Shown here: in pieces, positions 1-8,186 of the stretch | How positions within the stretch are numbered: position 1 is the first letter of the stretch | How the letters are laid out: every line of letters begins with the position of its first letter | Origin: CAIQIA01 sp945861105 | GTDB taxonomy: Bacteria; Cyanobacteriota; Cyanobacteriia; PCC-6307; Cyanobiaceae | Length of the DNA: 64,000 nt | Direction of reading: 5' to 3' | Assembly (NCBI GenBank): GCA_947488815.1 | Contig: CANLCC010000005.1 | Span: forward strand, 1-64,000 | Position numbers and translations under genes: made by a program | Notes under the pieces: generated by a model | What the model was told of the DNA's origin: nothing | What the model saw: the letters and a program-made list of their open reading frames with translations, nothing else | The model's database searches: none

Positions 1-28
1 ACTGGCAGGTTGTCCCACAGGCAAAACC

Positions 29-61
29 AGCGGTCACCATCCTGGATGGTGACCGCTTTTT
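29..61 (+). terminator. Rho-independent terminator of an upstream gene outside the window
   Basis: A perfect 12-bp stem (30-41 pairing with 45-56) closes on a three-base loop and is followed directly by five T residues on the + strand. The T tract fits termination of a rightward gene that lies left of the window. The leftward gene ending at 72 could also use the hairpin, although its T run on that strand is short and interrupted by GG. Confidence 0.75.
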
Positions 62-71
62 GATGGCTGCG

Positions 72-1118
72 TCAGCCGCGAAATTCAGGACGCTTGATCT
101 GATCAATGCTGCGGTTCAGCAGCTGGCCGAGCGTCAGCCCCACAGGCAGGTCCCCGCTGAAGGCAGACCCAGTGATCTGCCACAGCATCTTCGTCTTCAC
201 CAGCTCGTATTGACGGTTGGAGAGGGGCACTGACCCTTCCCGGGTCACAATCTGGGGTGCATTGGTCAGATAGTGGGTGACGAACGCCCGCAGGGCAGGG
301 CTGCTGCTCAAAGTTTTTTCGTTGACGTAGATGAACAAGGGGCGAGACAGGGGCTGGTAAACCTCATCCTGAACCGACTGAACAGAAGGAAGAATCGCTC
401 CCCGCGGGCCGGCAATGGCAACGGCCTTCAGTTTGTTTTGGTTGGCCTTGAAGTAGGCAAAGCCAAAGTAGCCGAGGGCGTTGTCATCACCGGCGACTCC
501 CTTGACGAGCACATTGTCATCCTCGCTCGAGACAAAGTCGCTGCGCGATTGATCTTCGTCGCCATTCACGGCTTTGTTGAAATAGTCAAATGTTCCCGAG
601 TCCTTGCCAGGGCCGAAGAGGCGGATGGGCTTGTCAGGCCAGTCGTTGCGCACCTGGTTCCAGCGGGTCACTTTGCCCTGGGCGGCTGGGCTCCAGAGGC
701 GCTTCAGATCCGCGACCGACATGGAGCGGGCCCAGGTGTTGGCCGGATTCACCACCACCGTGATGGCATCGAAGGCGATCGGCAGTTCGTAGAACCGAAT
801 GCCTGCGCTGTCGCAGGCCTTCAGCTCCTTGGTGTTAATCGGCCTCGAGGCATTGTTGACTGTGGTGCGACCGGAGCAGAAATCACGAAAGCCAGCACTG
901 GTGCCGTTTTCGACCACGGCACCGATGCTGATGCCGCGCCCGGCGGCCGTGGTCCTGAATCCCTTCACCGCCATCTCCGTGATTGGTGCGACGGTGCTGG
1001 AGCCGCTGATGGCGATGGCCGGTGCCCCCGTCTGGGCCTCCAGCCCTTGCGCCAGCAGGGAGGCACCGACCACAGTGCCGAGCACCAGAGCAGTCTTCGA
1101 CAGCAACCTCGAGGGCAT
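72..1118 (-). CDS. Phosphate ABC transporter substrate-binding protein, PstS/SphX family
   Basis: This 348-residue exported protein should bind phosphate in the periplasm and hand it to a PstCAB-type permease. An N-terminal hydrophobic segment followed by ALEAQTG-like sequence is a signal peptide. The mature part starts with the PstS-type phosphate loop GSSTVAPITE and later has FGPGKDSGTFDYF, the second anion-binding loop. The form resembles the cyanobacterial SphX branch more than E. coli PstS. No permease or ATPase gene lies in the window, so it is a stand-alone binding protein here. An imperfect inverted repeat (about 1122-1140) sits just upstream of the start. Phosphate-dependent regulation is likely from the family but no convincing Pho box was found. 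Confidence 0.88.
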   Translation of the reverse strand: MPSRLLSKTALVLGTVVGASLLAQGLEAQTGAPAIAISGSSTVAPITEMAVKGFRTTAAGRGISIGAVVENGTSAGFRDFCSGRTTVNNASRPINTKELKACDSAGIRFYELPIAFDAITVVVNPANTWARSMSVADLKRLWSPAAQGKVTRWNQVRNDWPDKPIRLFGPGKDSGTFDYFNKAVNGDEDQSRSDFVSSEDDNVLVKGVAGDDNALGYFGFAYFKANQNKLKAVAIAGPRGAILPSVQSVQDEVYQPLSRPLFIYVNEKTLSSSPALRAFVTHYLTNAPQIVTREGSVPLSNRQYELVKTKMLWQITGSAFSGDLPVGLTLGQLLNRSIDQIKRPEFRG

Positions 1119-1240
1119 GGGGCAGGATCGCAGATCCCTGCATGCTCGCCTCGCTACGTTTTGAGGGCTTTAAGGACTGGTTGTCTGTCGCAGAGAATCG
1201 CCTGCGCCCCCTGCAATGTCGGGGTTGGCGGAGGGGAGAA

Positions 1241-1327
1241 CGGAGAGGGAGGGATTCGAACCCTCGATAGAGTTTCCCCTATACAGCATTTCCAGTGCTG
1301 CGCCATCGACCACTCGGCCACCTCTCC
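1241..1327 (-). tRNA. tRNA-Ser (anticodon GGA)
   Basis: Read on the minus strand, the sequence folds into a 7-bp acceptor stem (GGAGAGG with CCTCTCC), a D arm, a 5-bp anticodon stem around the loop CTGGAAA, a long variable arm typical of class II tRNAs, and a T arm with the TTCGAAT loop. The anticodon is GGA, reading UCC and UCU serine codons. The discriminator base is G, as expected for serine. The CCA end is not encoded. Confidence 0.96.
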
Positions 1328-1383
1328 AGGCACGGAACGACCGTGCAGGTGGCAACCTAGCAGCACAGCCCGCCAGCGTTGCC

Positions 1384-1752
1384 GTGGCCCCACTCCATCG
1401 CATCACCATCCACGACCGGCAGCGGGGGGTGAGCCACAGCGCTGAGCTGCCGGAGGGGGAGCTGGTGCTCCAGGGCCTCGAAGCCCTGGGCCAGGCGCTG
1501 CCCTTCAGCTGTCGCAACGGCTGCTGCACAGCCTGTGCGGTACGGGTGCTGAGTGGCACCGTCGAGCAGCGTGAAGCCCTCGGGTTGTCCCACAGCCTCC
1601 GTCAGCAGGGTTACGCCCTGCTCTGCGTCGCCCGGGTGGTGGGGCCGCTGGAGGCCGAAACCCAGGACGAAGATGAGGTGTACATGCTCCAGTTCGGCCG
1701 CTCCTTCGCCCGCGGCCGGCTGCGCCCGGGCCTTCCCCTTGACGACGACTGA
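1384..1752 (+). CDS. Plant-type [2Fe-2S] ferredoxin-like protein
   Basis: This soluble 122-residue protein should carry one [2Fe-2S] cluster and transfer single electrons. Cluster ligands are visible as C43-x4-C48-x2-C51 (CRNGCCTAC) and C81 (LLCVAR), the plant-type pattern. The tail after residue 95 is acidic. The reading frame runs further upstream through the antisense tRNA-Ser, so the GTG at 1384 is taken as the start because it gives normal family length and leaves the tRNA free. It is not the main photosynthetic PetF type, since the loop and ends differ. Its partner enzyme is unknown. Confidence 0.85.
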   Translation: MAPLHRITIHDRQRGVSHSAELPEGELVLQGLEALGQALPFSCRNGCCTACAVRVLSGTVEQREALGLSHSLRQQGYALLCVARVVGPLEAETQDEDEVYMLQFGRSFARGRLRPGLPLDDD

Positions 1753-1826
1753 TGGCCCCCGTCTACGACGACCACGGTCCGCGTTGATTCCCCTCCCTTT
1801 TCCCCGCCCCCCTTCCCCCGAATCCC

Positions 1827-2672
1827 ATGGCCGTCAGCTCCCTCCCCCCTGACGACGCTGCCCTGCTCGCAGTGGCCTCCAGGGCCGCAGCGGCAGGCGG
1901 TGCCGTGCTGCGCCAGCACTGGGGCCAGCTGCGGAACATCCGTTCCAAGGGGCGCCCTGGCGACCTCGTCACCGAGGCCGACCTCGCCGCCGAGGCTGCC
2001 GTTCTGGCGGAGCTGCGGGCCTCCACCCCGACCATCGGAATCCTCGCCGAGGAGGGCGGTCGCCTCGGTCCCGCCGGCGGGGTCCTGCAGTGGTGCGTCG
2101 ATCCCCTCGACGGCACCACCAACTACGCCCACGGCTACCCCCTGTTTGGCTGCTCGGTGGGCTTGCTGCGGAACGGTGTGCCGGTGCTCGGGGCCATTGA
2201 TGCCCCTGCCCTCAACGAGCACTACGCCGGCGGGCCAGGCCTCGGTGCCCGCTGCAACGACGACGACCTGCACGTCTCCGACTGCCGCAGCCTGGCGGAC
2301 TCGCTGCTTGTCACCGGGTTTGCCTATGACCGCTGCGAGCGGGAGGACAACAACTACGCCGAGTTCTGCCACTTCACCCATTGCACCCGCGGTGTGCGTC
2401 GGGGCGGGGCGGCGTCCCTCGACCTGGCCTTCGTGGCGGCCGGTCGTCTGGACGGCTACTGGGAACGGGGGCTGCAGCCCTGGGATCTGGCGGCAGGGGT
2501 GGCGCTGGTGCTGGCGGCCGGCGGCGAGGTGTGTGCCTATGACGGAGGTCCCCTCGATCTCAGCGACGGTCGTGTCGTGGCCGTCACGCCGGCCCTGCGC
2601 CAGCCGCTGCTGGCCGGTCTGGCCCAGTGCCGTCCCCTGCCCCCGGCCACCTACCTGTCGGTCACTCCATAG
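1827..2672 (+). CDS. Inositol monophosphatase family protein
   Basis: This 281-residue enzyme belongs to the Mg2+-dependent, Li+-sensitive sugar phosphatase family. The metal-binding signature WCVDPLDGTTNYAHG is intact, preceded by GDLVTEAD and ILAEEGG, and the C-terminal WDLAAGVALV motif is present. The family removes phosphate from inositol 1-phosphate, histidinol phosphate or related compounds. hisZ lies 31 bp downstream in the same direction, which makes a histidinol-phosphatase role possible, but the sequence does not decide between substrates. Confidence 0.88.
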   Translation: MAVSSLPPDDAALLAVASRAAAAGGAVLRQHWGQLRNIRSKGRPGDLVTEADLAAEAAVLAELRASTPTIGILAEEGGRLGPAGGVLQWCVDPLDGTTNYAHGYPLFGCSVGLLRNGVPVLGAIDAPALNEHYAGGPGLGARCNDDDLHVSDCRSLADSLLVTGFAYDRCEREDNNYAEFCHFTHCTRGVRRGGAASLDLAFVAAGRLDGYWERGLQPWDLAAGVALVLAAGGEVCAYDGGPLDLSDGRVVAVTPALRQPLLAGLAQCRPLPPATYLSVTP

Positions 2673-2703
2673 GATTTGCCCTGCGTCCCGACTGCACCGG
2701 TTC

Positions 2704-3894
2704 ATGGCTCTGCAACCTGCTGCCGGTGCCCGTGACCTGCTGCCACGGGATGTGGAGGCGAACCGCTGGATCGCCGACAGCCTCGCCGAGGTCTATCGCC
2801 GCTGGGGCTATGCCGAAGTCATGCCCCCCAGCATCGAGCGTCTCGACACCCTGGAAGCGGGGGGGGCCATCACGGGTGGGGAAGTGCTGCGGGTGGTGGC
2901 CGACGAGCCCCTGGGGCTTCGCCCCGAGCTGACGGCATCCATCGCCCGGGCCGCCGGCAGCCGCCTGGCCGCCCAGCCGCGACCCCTGCGGCTGCACTAC
3001 CGCGGTTCGCGGTTTCTGGCCGAACGCCGCGACGGGGAACCACCGCGGATCCGGGAGGATCTGCAGAGCGGCGTCGAGCTGATGGGAGCGCCCTCCCTGG
3101 CCGGTGATGCCGAACTGGTGCGGTTGTTGCTGGATGCCGCGGGCCATCTTCCCCTCAGCCCCGCCCAGGCTCCCACCTTGCTGATCGGCCACCAGGGGCT
3201 GCTGCAGCCCCTGGTGGCTCCCCTTGATCCGCCCCTTCAGAGGGCCGTACGGAGGGCGCTCGCCCGCTTCGATCGCCTGGAGCTGGCCGCCCTGGGCCTT
3301 GCTGATTCCCTGCGCAGTCGCCTCGACGGACTGCTGCAGCTGCGGGGTGAGCCGCTGGCGGTGCTCCAGCACCTCAGCCGTGAGGTGGAGGGCCCAGTGA
3401 GTGCCGATCTGCATCGTCTTGTGACCTCGGTGCAGGAGCAGGCCGCGGCCCTCAACATCCGTCTGCAGCTCGATCCCACCTTCCAGCCCCCCTTCGCTCT
3501 TTATGACGGTCTCGTGCTGGAGCTGGCCTGTCAGGGGGTCCATGCGCCGGTGGTCATCGCCTCCGGCGGTCGCTACGACCGGCTGGTGCGTCGTTTTGCC
3601 CCTGCAGACGCCGGCGCCACGGGGGTTGGATTCTGTTTCGCCATCGAAGAAGTCCGGCAACTGCTCGGGGAGGCCGGTCGGGGGCCTGGGGACGGGGCGC
3701 CAGGCACCCCCACGGCATTGGTCGCGTTCGACCCTGGCCGGGGGATCAAGGCCGCCCTCGATCGGCTGCAGCAGTTGCACCGGGAGGGAGTGAGGGCTGA
3801 ACTCTGGCCGCTGCCCTGTGATGCTGCCGCCACCGCCGCCGCCATTGCCCGGGAGCGGGGGCTCGACCGGGGTGAGTGGCTCGGACCAGGGTGA
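2704..3894 (+). CDS. hisZ: ATP phosphoribosyltransferase regulatory subunit HisZ
   Basis: This 396-residue protein is a histidyl-tRNA synthetase paralogue that supports the short-form HisG in the first step of histidine biosynthesis. The N-terminus (GARDLLPRDVE) and class II synthetase-like segments such as LRPELTASIAR and GGRYDRLVRRF match HisZ. It lacks the C-terminal anticodon-binding domain of a true HisRS. The start at the ATG at 2704 gives MALQPAAGARDLLP; the open frame continues upstream but overlaps the monophosphatase gene. hisA and hisH are elsewhere in the window, so the pathway is scattered, as is usual in cyanobacteria. Confidence 0.9.
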   Translation: MALQPAAGARDLLPRDVEANRWIADSLAEVYRRWGYAEVMPPSIERLDTLEAGGAITGGEVLRVVADEPLGLRPELTASIARAAGSRLAAQPRPLRLHYRGSRFLAERRDGEPPRIREDLQSGVELMGAPSLAGDAELVRLLLDAAGHLPLSPAQAPTLLIGHQGLLQPLVAPLDPPLQRAVRRALARFDRLELAALGLADSLRSRLDGLLQLRGEPLAVLQHLSREVEGPVSADLHRLVTSVQEQAAALNIRLQLDPTFQPPFALYDGLVLELACQGVHAPVVIASGGRYDRLVRRFAPADAGATGVGFCFAIEEVRQLLGEAGRGPGDGAPGTPTALVAFDPGRGIKAALDRLQQLHREGVRAELWPLPCDAAATAAAIARERGLDRGEWLGPG

Positions 3895-3954
3895 GTGGCT
3901 TGGACCGGTGGTGACCGGGCCTGCCTAGGATCCAACGCGCGCACCTGCAAGTCC

Positions 3955-4179
3955 ATGGCCCACACCATCGTCACCAACGTGTGCGAGGGCATCGCTGACT
4001 GCGTGGACGCCTGTCCCGTGGCCTGCATCCACCCTGGTCGCGGGGCCAACAGCAAGGGCACCGGTTTCTTCTGGATCGATTTCGACACCTGCATCGACTG
4101 CGGCATCTGTCTGCAGGTCTGTCCCGTCGAGGGCGCGATCGTGCCCGAGGAGCGCGCCGAACTGCAGCGTCGCTCCTGA
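3955..4179 (+). CDS. Small dicluster ferredoxin
   Basis: This 74-residue soluble electron carrier has two Cys motifs. The C-terminal one, CIDCGICLQVCP, is a classic [4Fe-4S] binding site (C-x2-C-x2-C-x3-CP). The N-terminal one, CEGIADCVDACPVAC, has the spacing seen in [3Fe-4S]/[4Fe-4S] bacterial-type ferredoxins. It follows hisZ by 60 bp. The ATG at 3955 gives the typical MAHTIVTNVCEG start seen in cyanobacterial homologues. Its redox partner cannot be told from the context. Confidence 0.88.
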   Translation: MAHTIVTNVCEGIADCVDACPVACIHPGRGANSKGTGFFWIDFDTCIDCGICLQVCPVEGAIVPEERAELQRRS

Positions 4180-4283
4180 GCGGGGAAGGGCGGGCGGTGG
4201 CTTGTTCGGTCATCGCCCACCGCGGGCCGTTGAGCGCGGGACCGTTGACTGCCTAGGGTCCGGAACAGTTCCCCTCCCGAGCC

Positions 4284-6182
4284 ATGGCGGTGCTGGACGA
4301 AGGCCAGATTCAGATCCATACCGAGAACATCTTCCCCATCATCAAAAAGGCCGTTTACAGCGGCCATGAGGTGTTTCTGCGCGAGCTGGTCAGCAATGGC
4401 GTCGATGCCATCAGCAAGCGCCGCATGGCCGCCATGGCGGGGGATTGCAGCGAAGGCCCCGAAGGTCGGATCAGCATCCGCATCGACCGTGAGGCCGGCA
4501 CCCTGACGATCAGCGATAACGGCATCGGCATGACGGCCGATGAAGTCAAGCGCTACATCAACCAGGTGGCCTTCTCCAGCGCTGAAGAATTTCTGGAAAA
4601 GTACAAGAGCGAAGACGACGCCATCATTGGTCACTTCGGCCTGGGCTTCTATTCCAGCTTCATGGTGGCGCGCCAGGTTGAACTGGTGACGCTCAGTGCC
4701 CGTGAGGGGGCAGAAGCGGTGCGTTGGACCTGCGATGGATCACCCCGCTTCACCCTCGAGGCCGCCGAGCGGGAGGCGGCCGGCACCGATGTGATCCTGC
4801 ATCTCCTCGACGAGGAGAAGGAGTACATCGAGCCATCAAGAATTCGGACGCTCATCACCACCTACTGCGATTTCCTGCCCGTTGAGGTCCAGCTTGAGGG
4901 TGAAACCGTCAATCGCCGCCAGGCCCCCTGGCGTCGCAGCCCCCGCGAGCTCACGGATGAGGATTATGTGGAGCTGTACCGGTATCTGTATCCGTTCCAG
5001 GGTGATCCACTCCTGTGGGTGCATCTCAACACCGATTATCCTTACACCCTGCAGGGAATTCTGTACTTCCCCAGGCTCTCCGGCCGGGGTGACTGGGAGA
5101 AGGGAGAAATCAAGCTGTACTGCAATCAGGTGTTTGTCAGTGATTCGATCAAGGAGGTCGTTCCCCGGTACCTCCTGCCGCTCCGGGGTGTGCTCGACTC
5201 TCCTGACATTCCCCTGAATGTGAGCCGCTCTGCCCTGCAGACCGACCGTCGTGTGCGCTCGATCGGTGGATTCGTGGCCAAGAAGGTGGCCGATCGCCTA
5301 CGCGAACTGCAGCGGGAAGAGCCAGGGCGTTACGCCGAGATCTGGGAATCCCTGGCGCCATTCATCAAGATCGGTGCCCTTGAGGATGAGAAGTTCGCCG
5401 ATCAGGTGGCAGAGCTGGTGCTGTTCGGCACCACGGCAGCCGCTGGGGAGGGGGAGCACCCCGACCCCATTGCCAGCGGCGAGCGGCGCTTCACGACACT
5501 GGCCGGATACCGCTCCCGCCTGCCGGCCGATCAGGACAAGCGGGTGCTGTACTGCACCGATGAGGCCGGCCAGGCGGGCGCCCTCGCCCTCTGGCGCGGT
5601 CAGGGAGCGGAGGTGTTGCTGGCCGACAGCTTCATCGACACCCAGTTCATTCCGTGGCTTGAGGCCCGCCATCAGGAGCTGCGCTTCCAGCGGGTGGACA
5701 GTGAGCTCGACAGTTCGCTCCAGGACAGTGACAGCGCCCTGAGCGATGCCGAAGGAAAGGACGCGGCCGAGAAGCTGCGTGATCTGTTCCGCACCGCCCT
5801 CGGCGATGACCGGGTCACCGTGCAGGTGCAGGCCCTCAAAGGGGATGAGGCGCCTGCGGCGCTGATCCTGCTGCCGGAGCAGATGCGCCGCCTCAATGAC
5901 ATGGGCGCCCTGATGGACCAGCGGCTGCCGGGTCTGCCCGACCACCACGTGCTGCTGGTGAACCGACGTCATCCGTTGGTGGAGGGGCTGCTGCGCCTGC
6001 AGGCAGGGGCGGTGATCACCGGCGGGGGGCGCTCCCCCAGCCAGGAGCTGGCCGAGGACCTGGGGCGGCATCTGTATGACACCGCCCGTCTGGCGGTGGG
6101 GGGCCTGGCTGCCGATCAGCTGGCGGGCTTCCAGCAGCGCAGCTGCGATCTGATGGGGCGGCTCATGGAGCGGGGGTTCTGA
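4284..6182 (+). CDS. htpG: Molecular chaperone HtpG (Hsp90)
   Basis: This 632-residue protein is a full-length bacterial Hsp90, a cytosolic ATP-dependent dimeric chaperone. The GHKL ATPase domain is at the N-terminus with HEVFLRELVSNGVDAI, SDNGIGMT and GHFGLGFYSSFMV, followed by the middle and C-terminal dimerisation regions. The Asn in the first motif reads SNGVDA rather than the more common SNASDA, as in other picocyanobacteria. In cyanobacteria HtpG supports heat and high-light tolerance and phycobilisome assembly. rpmB follows after a 55-bp gap. Confidence 0.96.
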   Translation: MAVLDEGQIQIHTENIFPIIKKAVYSGHEVFLRELVSNGVDAISKRRMAAMAGDCSEGPEGRISIRIDREAGTLTISDNGIGMTADEVKRYINQVAFSSAEEFLEKYKSEDDAIIGHFGLGFYSSFMVARQVELVTLSAREGAEAVRWTCDGSPRFTLEAAEREAAGTDVILHLLDEEKEYIEPSRIRTLITTYCDFLPVEVQLEGETVNRRQAPWRRSPRELTDEDYVELYRYLYPFQGDPLLWVHLNTDYPYTLQGILYFPRLSGRGDWEKGEIKLYCNQVFVSDSIKEVVPRYLLPLRGVLDSPDIPLNVSRSALQTDRRVRSIGGFVAKKVADRLRELQREEPGRYAEIWESLAPFIKIGALEDEKFADQVAELVLFGTTAAAGEGEHPDPIASGERRFTTLAGYRSRLPADQDKRVLYCTDEAGQAGALALWRGQGAEVLLADSFIDTQFIPWLEARHQELRFQRVDSELDSSLQDSDSALSDAEGKDAAEKLRDLFRTALGDDRVTVQVQALKGDEAPAALILLPEQMRRLNDMGALMDQRLPGLPDHHVLLVNRRHPLVEGLLRLQAGAVITGGGRSPSQELAEDLGRHLYDTARLAVGGLAADQLAGFQQRSCDLMGRLMERGF

Positions 6183-6237
6183 GGCCCTTTGCTAAGGTAG
6201 TCGATCCAAGTGTCTGGGCCCGTCAGGGCCGACTGTC

Positions 6238-6474
6238 ATGTCCCGCGTCTGCGAACTCACCGGCCAGCGCGCCAATAACGGCATGGCGGTCAGCCATTCC
6301 CACGTGCGCACCCACAAGCTGCAGCAGGTGAACCTGCAGGACCGGCGGCTGTGGTGGGCCGAGGGCAATCGCTGGGTGCGGCTGCGGCTGTCGACCCGGG
6401 CCCTGCGCACCGTTCAGAAGAAGGGCCTCGGGGTGTTCGCCCGCGAGCAGGGAATCGACCTGTCCCGCCGCTGA
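6238..6474 (+). CDS. rpmB: 50S ribosomal protein L28
   Basis: This 78-residue basic protein begins SRVCELTGQRANNGMAVSHSH, the conserved L28 N-terminus, and ends in a basic helix. It is a component of the large ribosomal subunit. The peroxiredoxin gene starts 2 bp after its stop codon, so the two are probably cotranscribed. Confidence 0.97.
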   Translation: MSRVCELTGQRANNGMAVSHSHVRTHKLQQVNLQDRRLWWAEGNRWVRLRLSTRALRTVQKKGLGVFAREQGIDLSRR

Positions 6475-6476
6475 CC

Positions 6477-7046
6477 ATGCGGCGTGCTGAAGTTCTGGGC
6501 TGGCTGGGGCGGGGCCTGACGGCTCTGCCGCTGCTCGGGGCGGCGGCCCTGCTGCCGCGTCCCGTCCAGGCGCTGGGCGGCACGCTTCCCGACCTGGACG
6601 AGCCGGCGCCGGCCTTCAGTCTTCAGGCTGCTGGGGCTGATGGCCCCGCTGGCGCTCCCCTGGACCTGGGGAGCTTTGCCGGCCATTGGCTTGTTCTGTA
6701 TTTCTATCCGCGGGATTTCACAAGCGGCTGCACATTGGAGGCCCGGGGATTTCAGCGCGACCTTGCCGCCTTCGCCCGCCAGGATGCCGCTGTTGTGGGG
6801 GTCAGCGCCGATGGCCTGGAGGAGCACGCCTCGTTCTGCACCAGCGAAGGACTGGCTTACCCACTGCTCTCCGATCCTGGTGGGGTGGTCAGTCGTCGCT
6901 ACGGCTCCTGGATTCCCCCCTTCAGCCAGCGCCACACCTTTCTGATCGACCCTGACGGTGTGCTTCGGGCCCGCTGGGTGGCGGTGCGGCCGGCAGGCCA
7001 CAGCCGTGAGGTGCTGGCGGCTCTCACGGAGCTGCAGCAGGGCTGA
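6477..7046 (+). CDS. Exported PrxQ/BCP-type peroxiredoxin lacking the usual resolving cysteine
   Basis: This 189-residue protein has an N-terminal signal-like segment (RGLTALPLLGAAALLP) and then an AhpC/TSA thioredoxin fold. The peroxidatic site is FTSGCTLEARGF with Cys85. PrxQ enzymes normally carry the resolving Cys five residues later (CTxEAC); here that position is Arg90. The only other Cys is Cys121. It would reduce peroxides in the thylakoid lumen or periplasm, either as a 1-Cys enzyme or with Cys121 as partner. Its 3' end overlaps the convergent csaB gene by 23 bp. Confidence 0.85.
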   Translation: MRRAEVLGWLGRGLTALPLLGAAALLPRPVQALGGTLPDLDEPAPAFSLQAAGADGPAGAPLDLGSFAGHWLVLYFYPRDFTSGCTLEARGFQRDLAAFARQDAAVVGVSADGLEEHASFCTSEGLAYPLLSDPGGVVSRRYGSWIPPFSQRHTFLIDPDGVLRARWVAVRPAGHSREVLAALTELQQG

Positions 7047-8079
7047 ACCATCGCTCAAGCAGCTGGCTGTGCACCGCCGCCTGGTTCTGCAGCGCGGTGA
7101 CCGTGTCGACGGGTCCTGGCTGGTCGAGCAGCAGACGCCAGCTCTGCAGCAACGCCTCCACGGCGTGGGGGCGTTTCAGGTCGGTGCAGGGGCAACCGGC
7201 GGCGGTGGCGGCGGCGGTGACCTTGGGGTCGTAGGCCAGGGCGGCCGCCGGTGCGCCGCAGCGGATCGCCAGGATCAGCGCGTGCAGGCGCATGGCCAGC
7301 ACCAGCCCTGCCCCGGCCAGCTGGTCCAGGGCCGCAGCGACCGTGGGGCAGGGCACCTGCCGCCAGGAACTGCCCAGCTGCATCGGCAGTGCCCGATCCT
7401 GGTCTGCGTGGAACGGCAACCACAGCACCTCCCGCCCTGTGTCAGCGGCCAGCTGCTCCACCGCCATCAGCAGCGTCTGCCAGCCGGAGGGATCCAGCAG
7501 AGGGGTGGGCCGCCAGGCCAGCACGATCGGGCCGCCGCGGCCATGCCAGGCCGGAGACGCACCGGTCCAGACCGGGTCGGCGCCCATGGCATCGCCGGGA
7601 GGGCGACCCAGCTGACGGGCCAGGGCCGCCGAGGCGGCATCGCGCCAGGCGGCGGCGCTGACCAGCGGCAGCAGCCGCGCCACCAGCCAGCGGCTGCGGC
7701 GATGGTTCAGGGGGCCCAGCCCCTGGCCCCAGAACAGCACCGGAATTCCCTGCAGCCGTGCCTGCACGATCAGCAGGGCGTAGTAGAGCAGGCTGCGCAC
7801 ACTGGTGCTGTCCTGCAGCAGGCTGCCGCCCCCGAACACCAGGGCATCGGCCCGGGTGAGGGCCTGGCGCACCCGGGCCAGGGAACGGCGGGGCACGGTG
7901 GCCACCGGGGCCAGGGCTGCCACGGCGGTGGCATCGGCGGCGGTGACCACGGCCCCCGCCCGGGCGGCCTCGGGCAGCTGCTCCAGCAGCGTGGCCAGCA
8001 GGGCGTCGTCCCCCAGGTTGTGCTCGCCGTAGTACCCCACGATGAGGGGCCGTCGCCGCCCGCTTGACGCCCTGCCCAC
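7024..8079 (-). CDS. csaB: Polysaccharide pyruvyl transferase, CsaB-like
   Basis: This 351-residue protein matches CsaB, which adds pyruvyl ketal groups to cell-wall polysaccharide so that SLH-domain proteins can bind. Visible landmarks are the N-terminal IVGYYGEHNLGDDALL, GGGSLLQDSTS, FWGQGLGP and the C-terminal AMRLHALI helix followed by the APAAALAYDPK segment typical of the family. Cyanobacterial outer membranes are held by SLH-domain porins, which gives this enzyme an envelope role. It runs towards the peroxiredoxin gene and shares 23 bp with it. Confidence 0.88.
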   Translation of the reverse strand: MGRASSGRRRPLIVGYYGEHNLGDDALLATLLEQLPEAARAGAVVTAADATAVAALAPVATVPRRSLARVRQALTRADALVFGGGSLLQDSTSVRSLLYYALLIVQARLQGIPVLFWGQGLGPLNHRRSRWLVARLLPLVSAAAWRDAASAALARQLGRPPGDAMGADPVWTGASPAWHGRGGPIVLAWRPTPLLDPSGWQTLLMAVEQLAADTGREVLWLPFHADQDRALPMQLGSSWRQVPCPTVAAALDQLAGAGLVLAMRLHALILAIRCGAPAAALAYDPKVTAAATAAGCPCTDLKRPHAVEALLQSWRLLLDQPGPVDTVTALQNQAAVHSQLLERWFSPAAAP

Positions 8080-8164
8080 CGGTGCCCGGCCGCAATCCCA
8101 CAGGATGCCACCCCATGGTTCCCTGGCCTTCAGGGCTGGCCGTGGTCACAGTGGAGATGACCTT

Positions 8165-8186
8165 GGAGGTGCCATGGAGGTGCCAT
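8165..8186 (+). repeat. Two-copy 11-bp tandem repeat over a ribosome binding site and start
   Basis: The unit GGAGGTGCCAT is present twice head to tail (8165-8175 and 8176-8186). Each copy carries a strong Shine-Dalgarno core (GGAGG) and an ATG that begins at its AT end. The second ATG, at 8185, opens the CHAD gene; the first, at 8174, is out of frame with it. The duplication therefore repeats a complete SD-plus-ATG module. Confidence 0.8.

Noticed and set aside
1155..1185. Possible Pho box upstream of the phosphate-binding protein
   Set aside because: The minus strand reads CCTTAAAGCCCTCAAAAC, which only partly fits the cyanobacterial CTTAACC-type repeats; too weak to list as a site.
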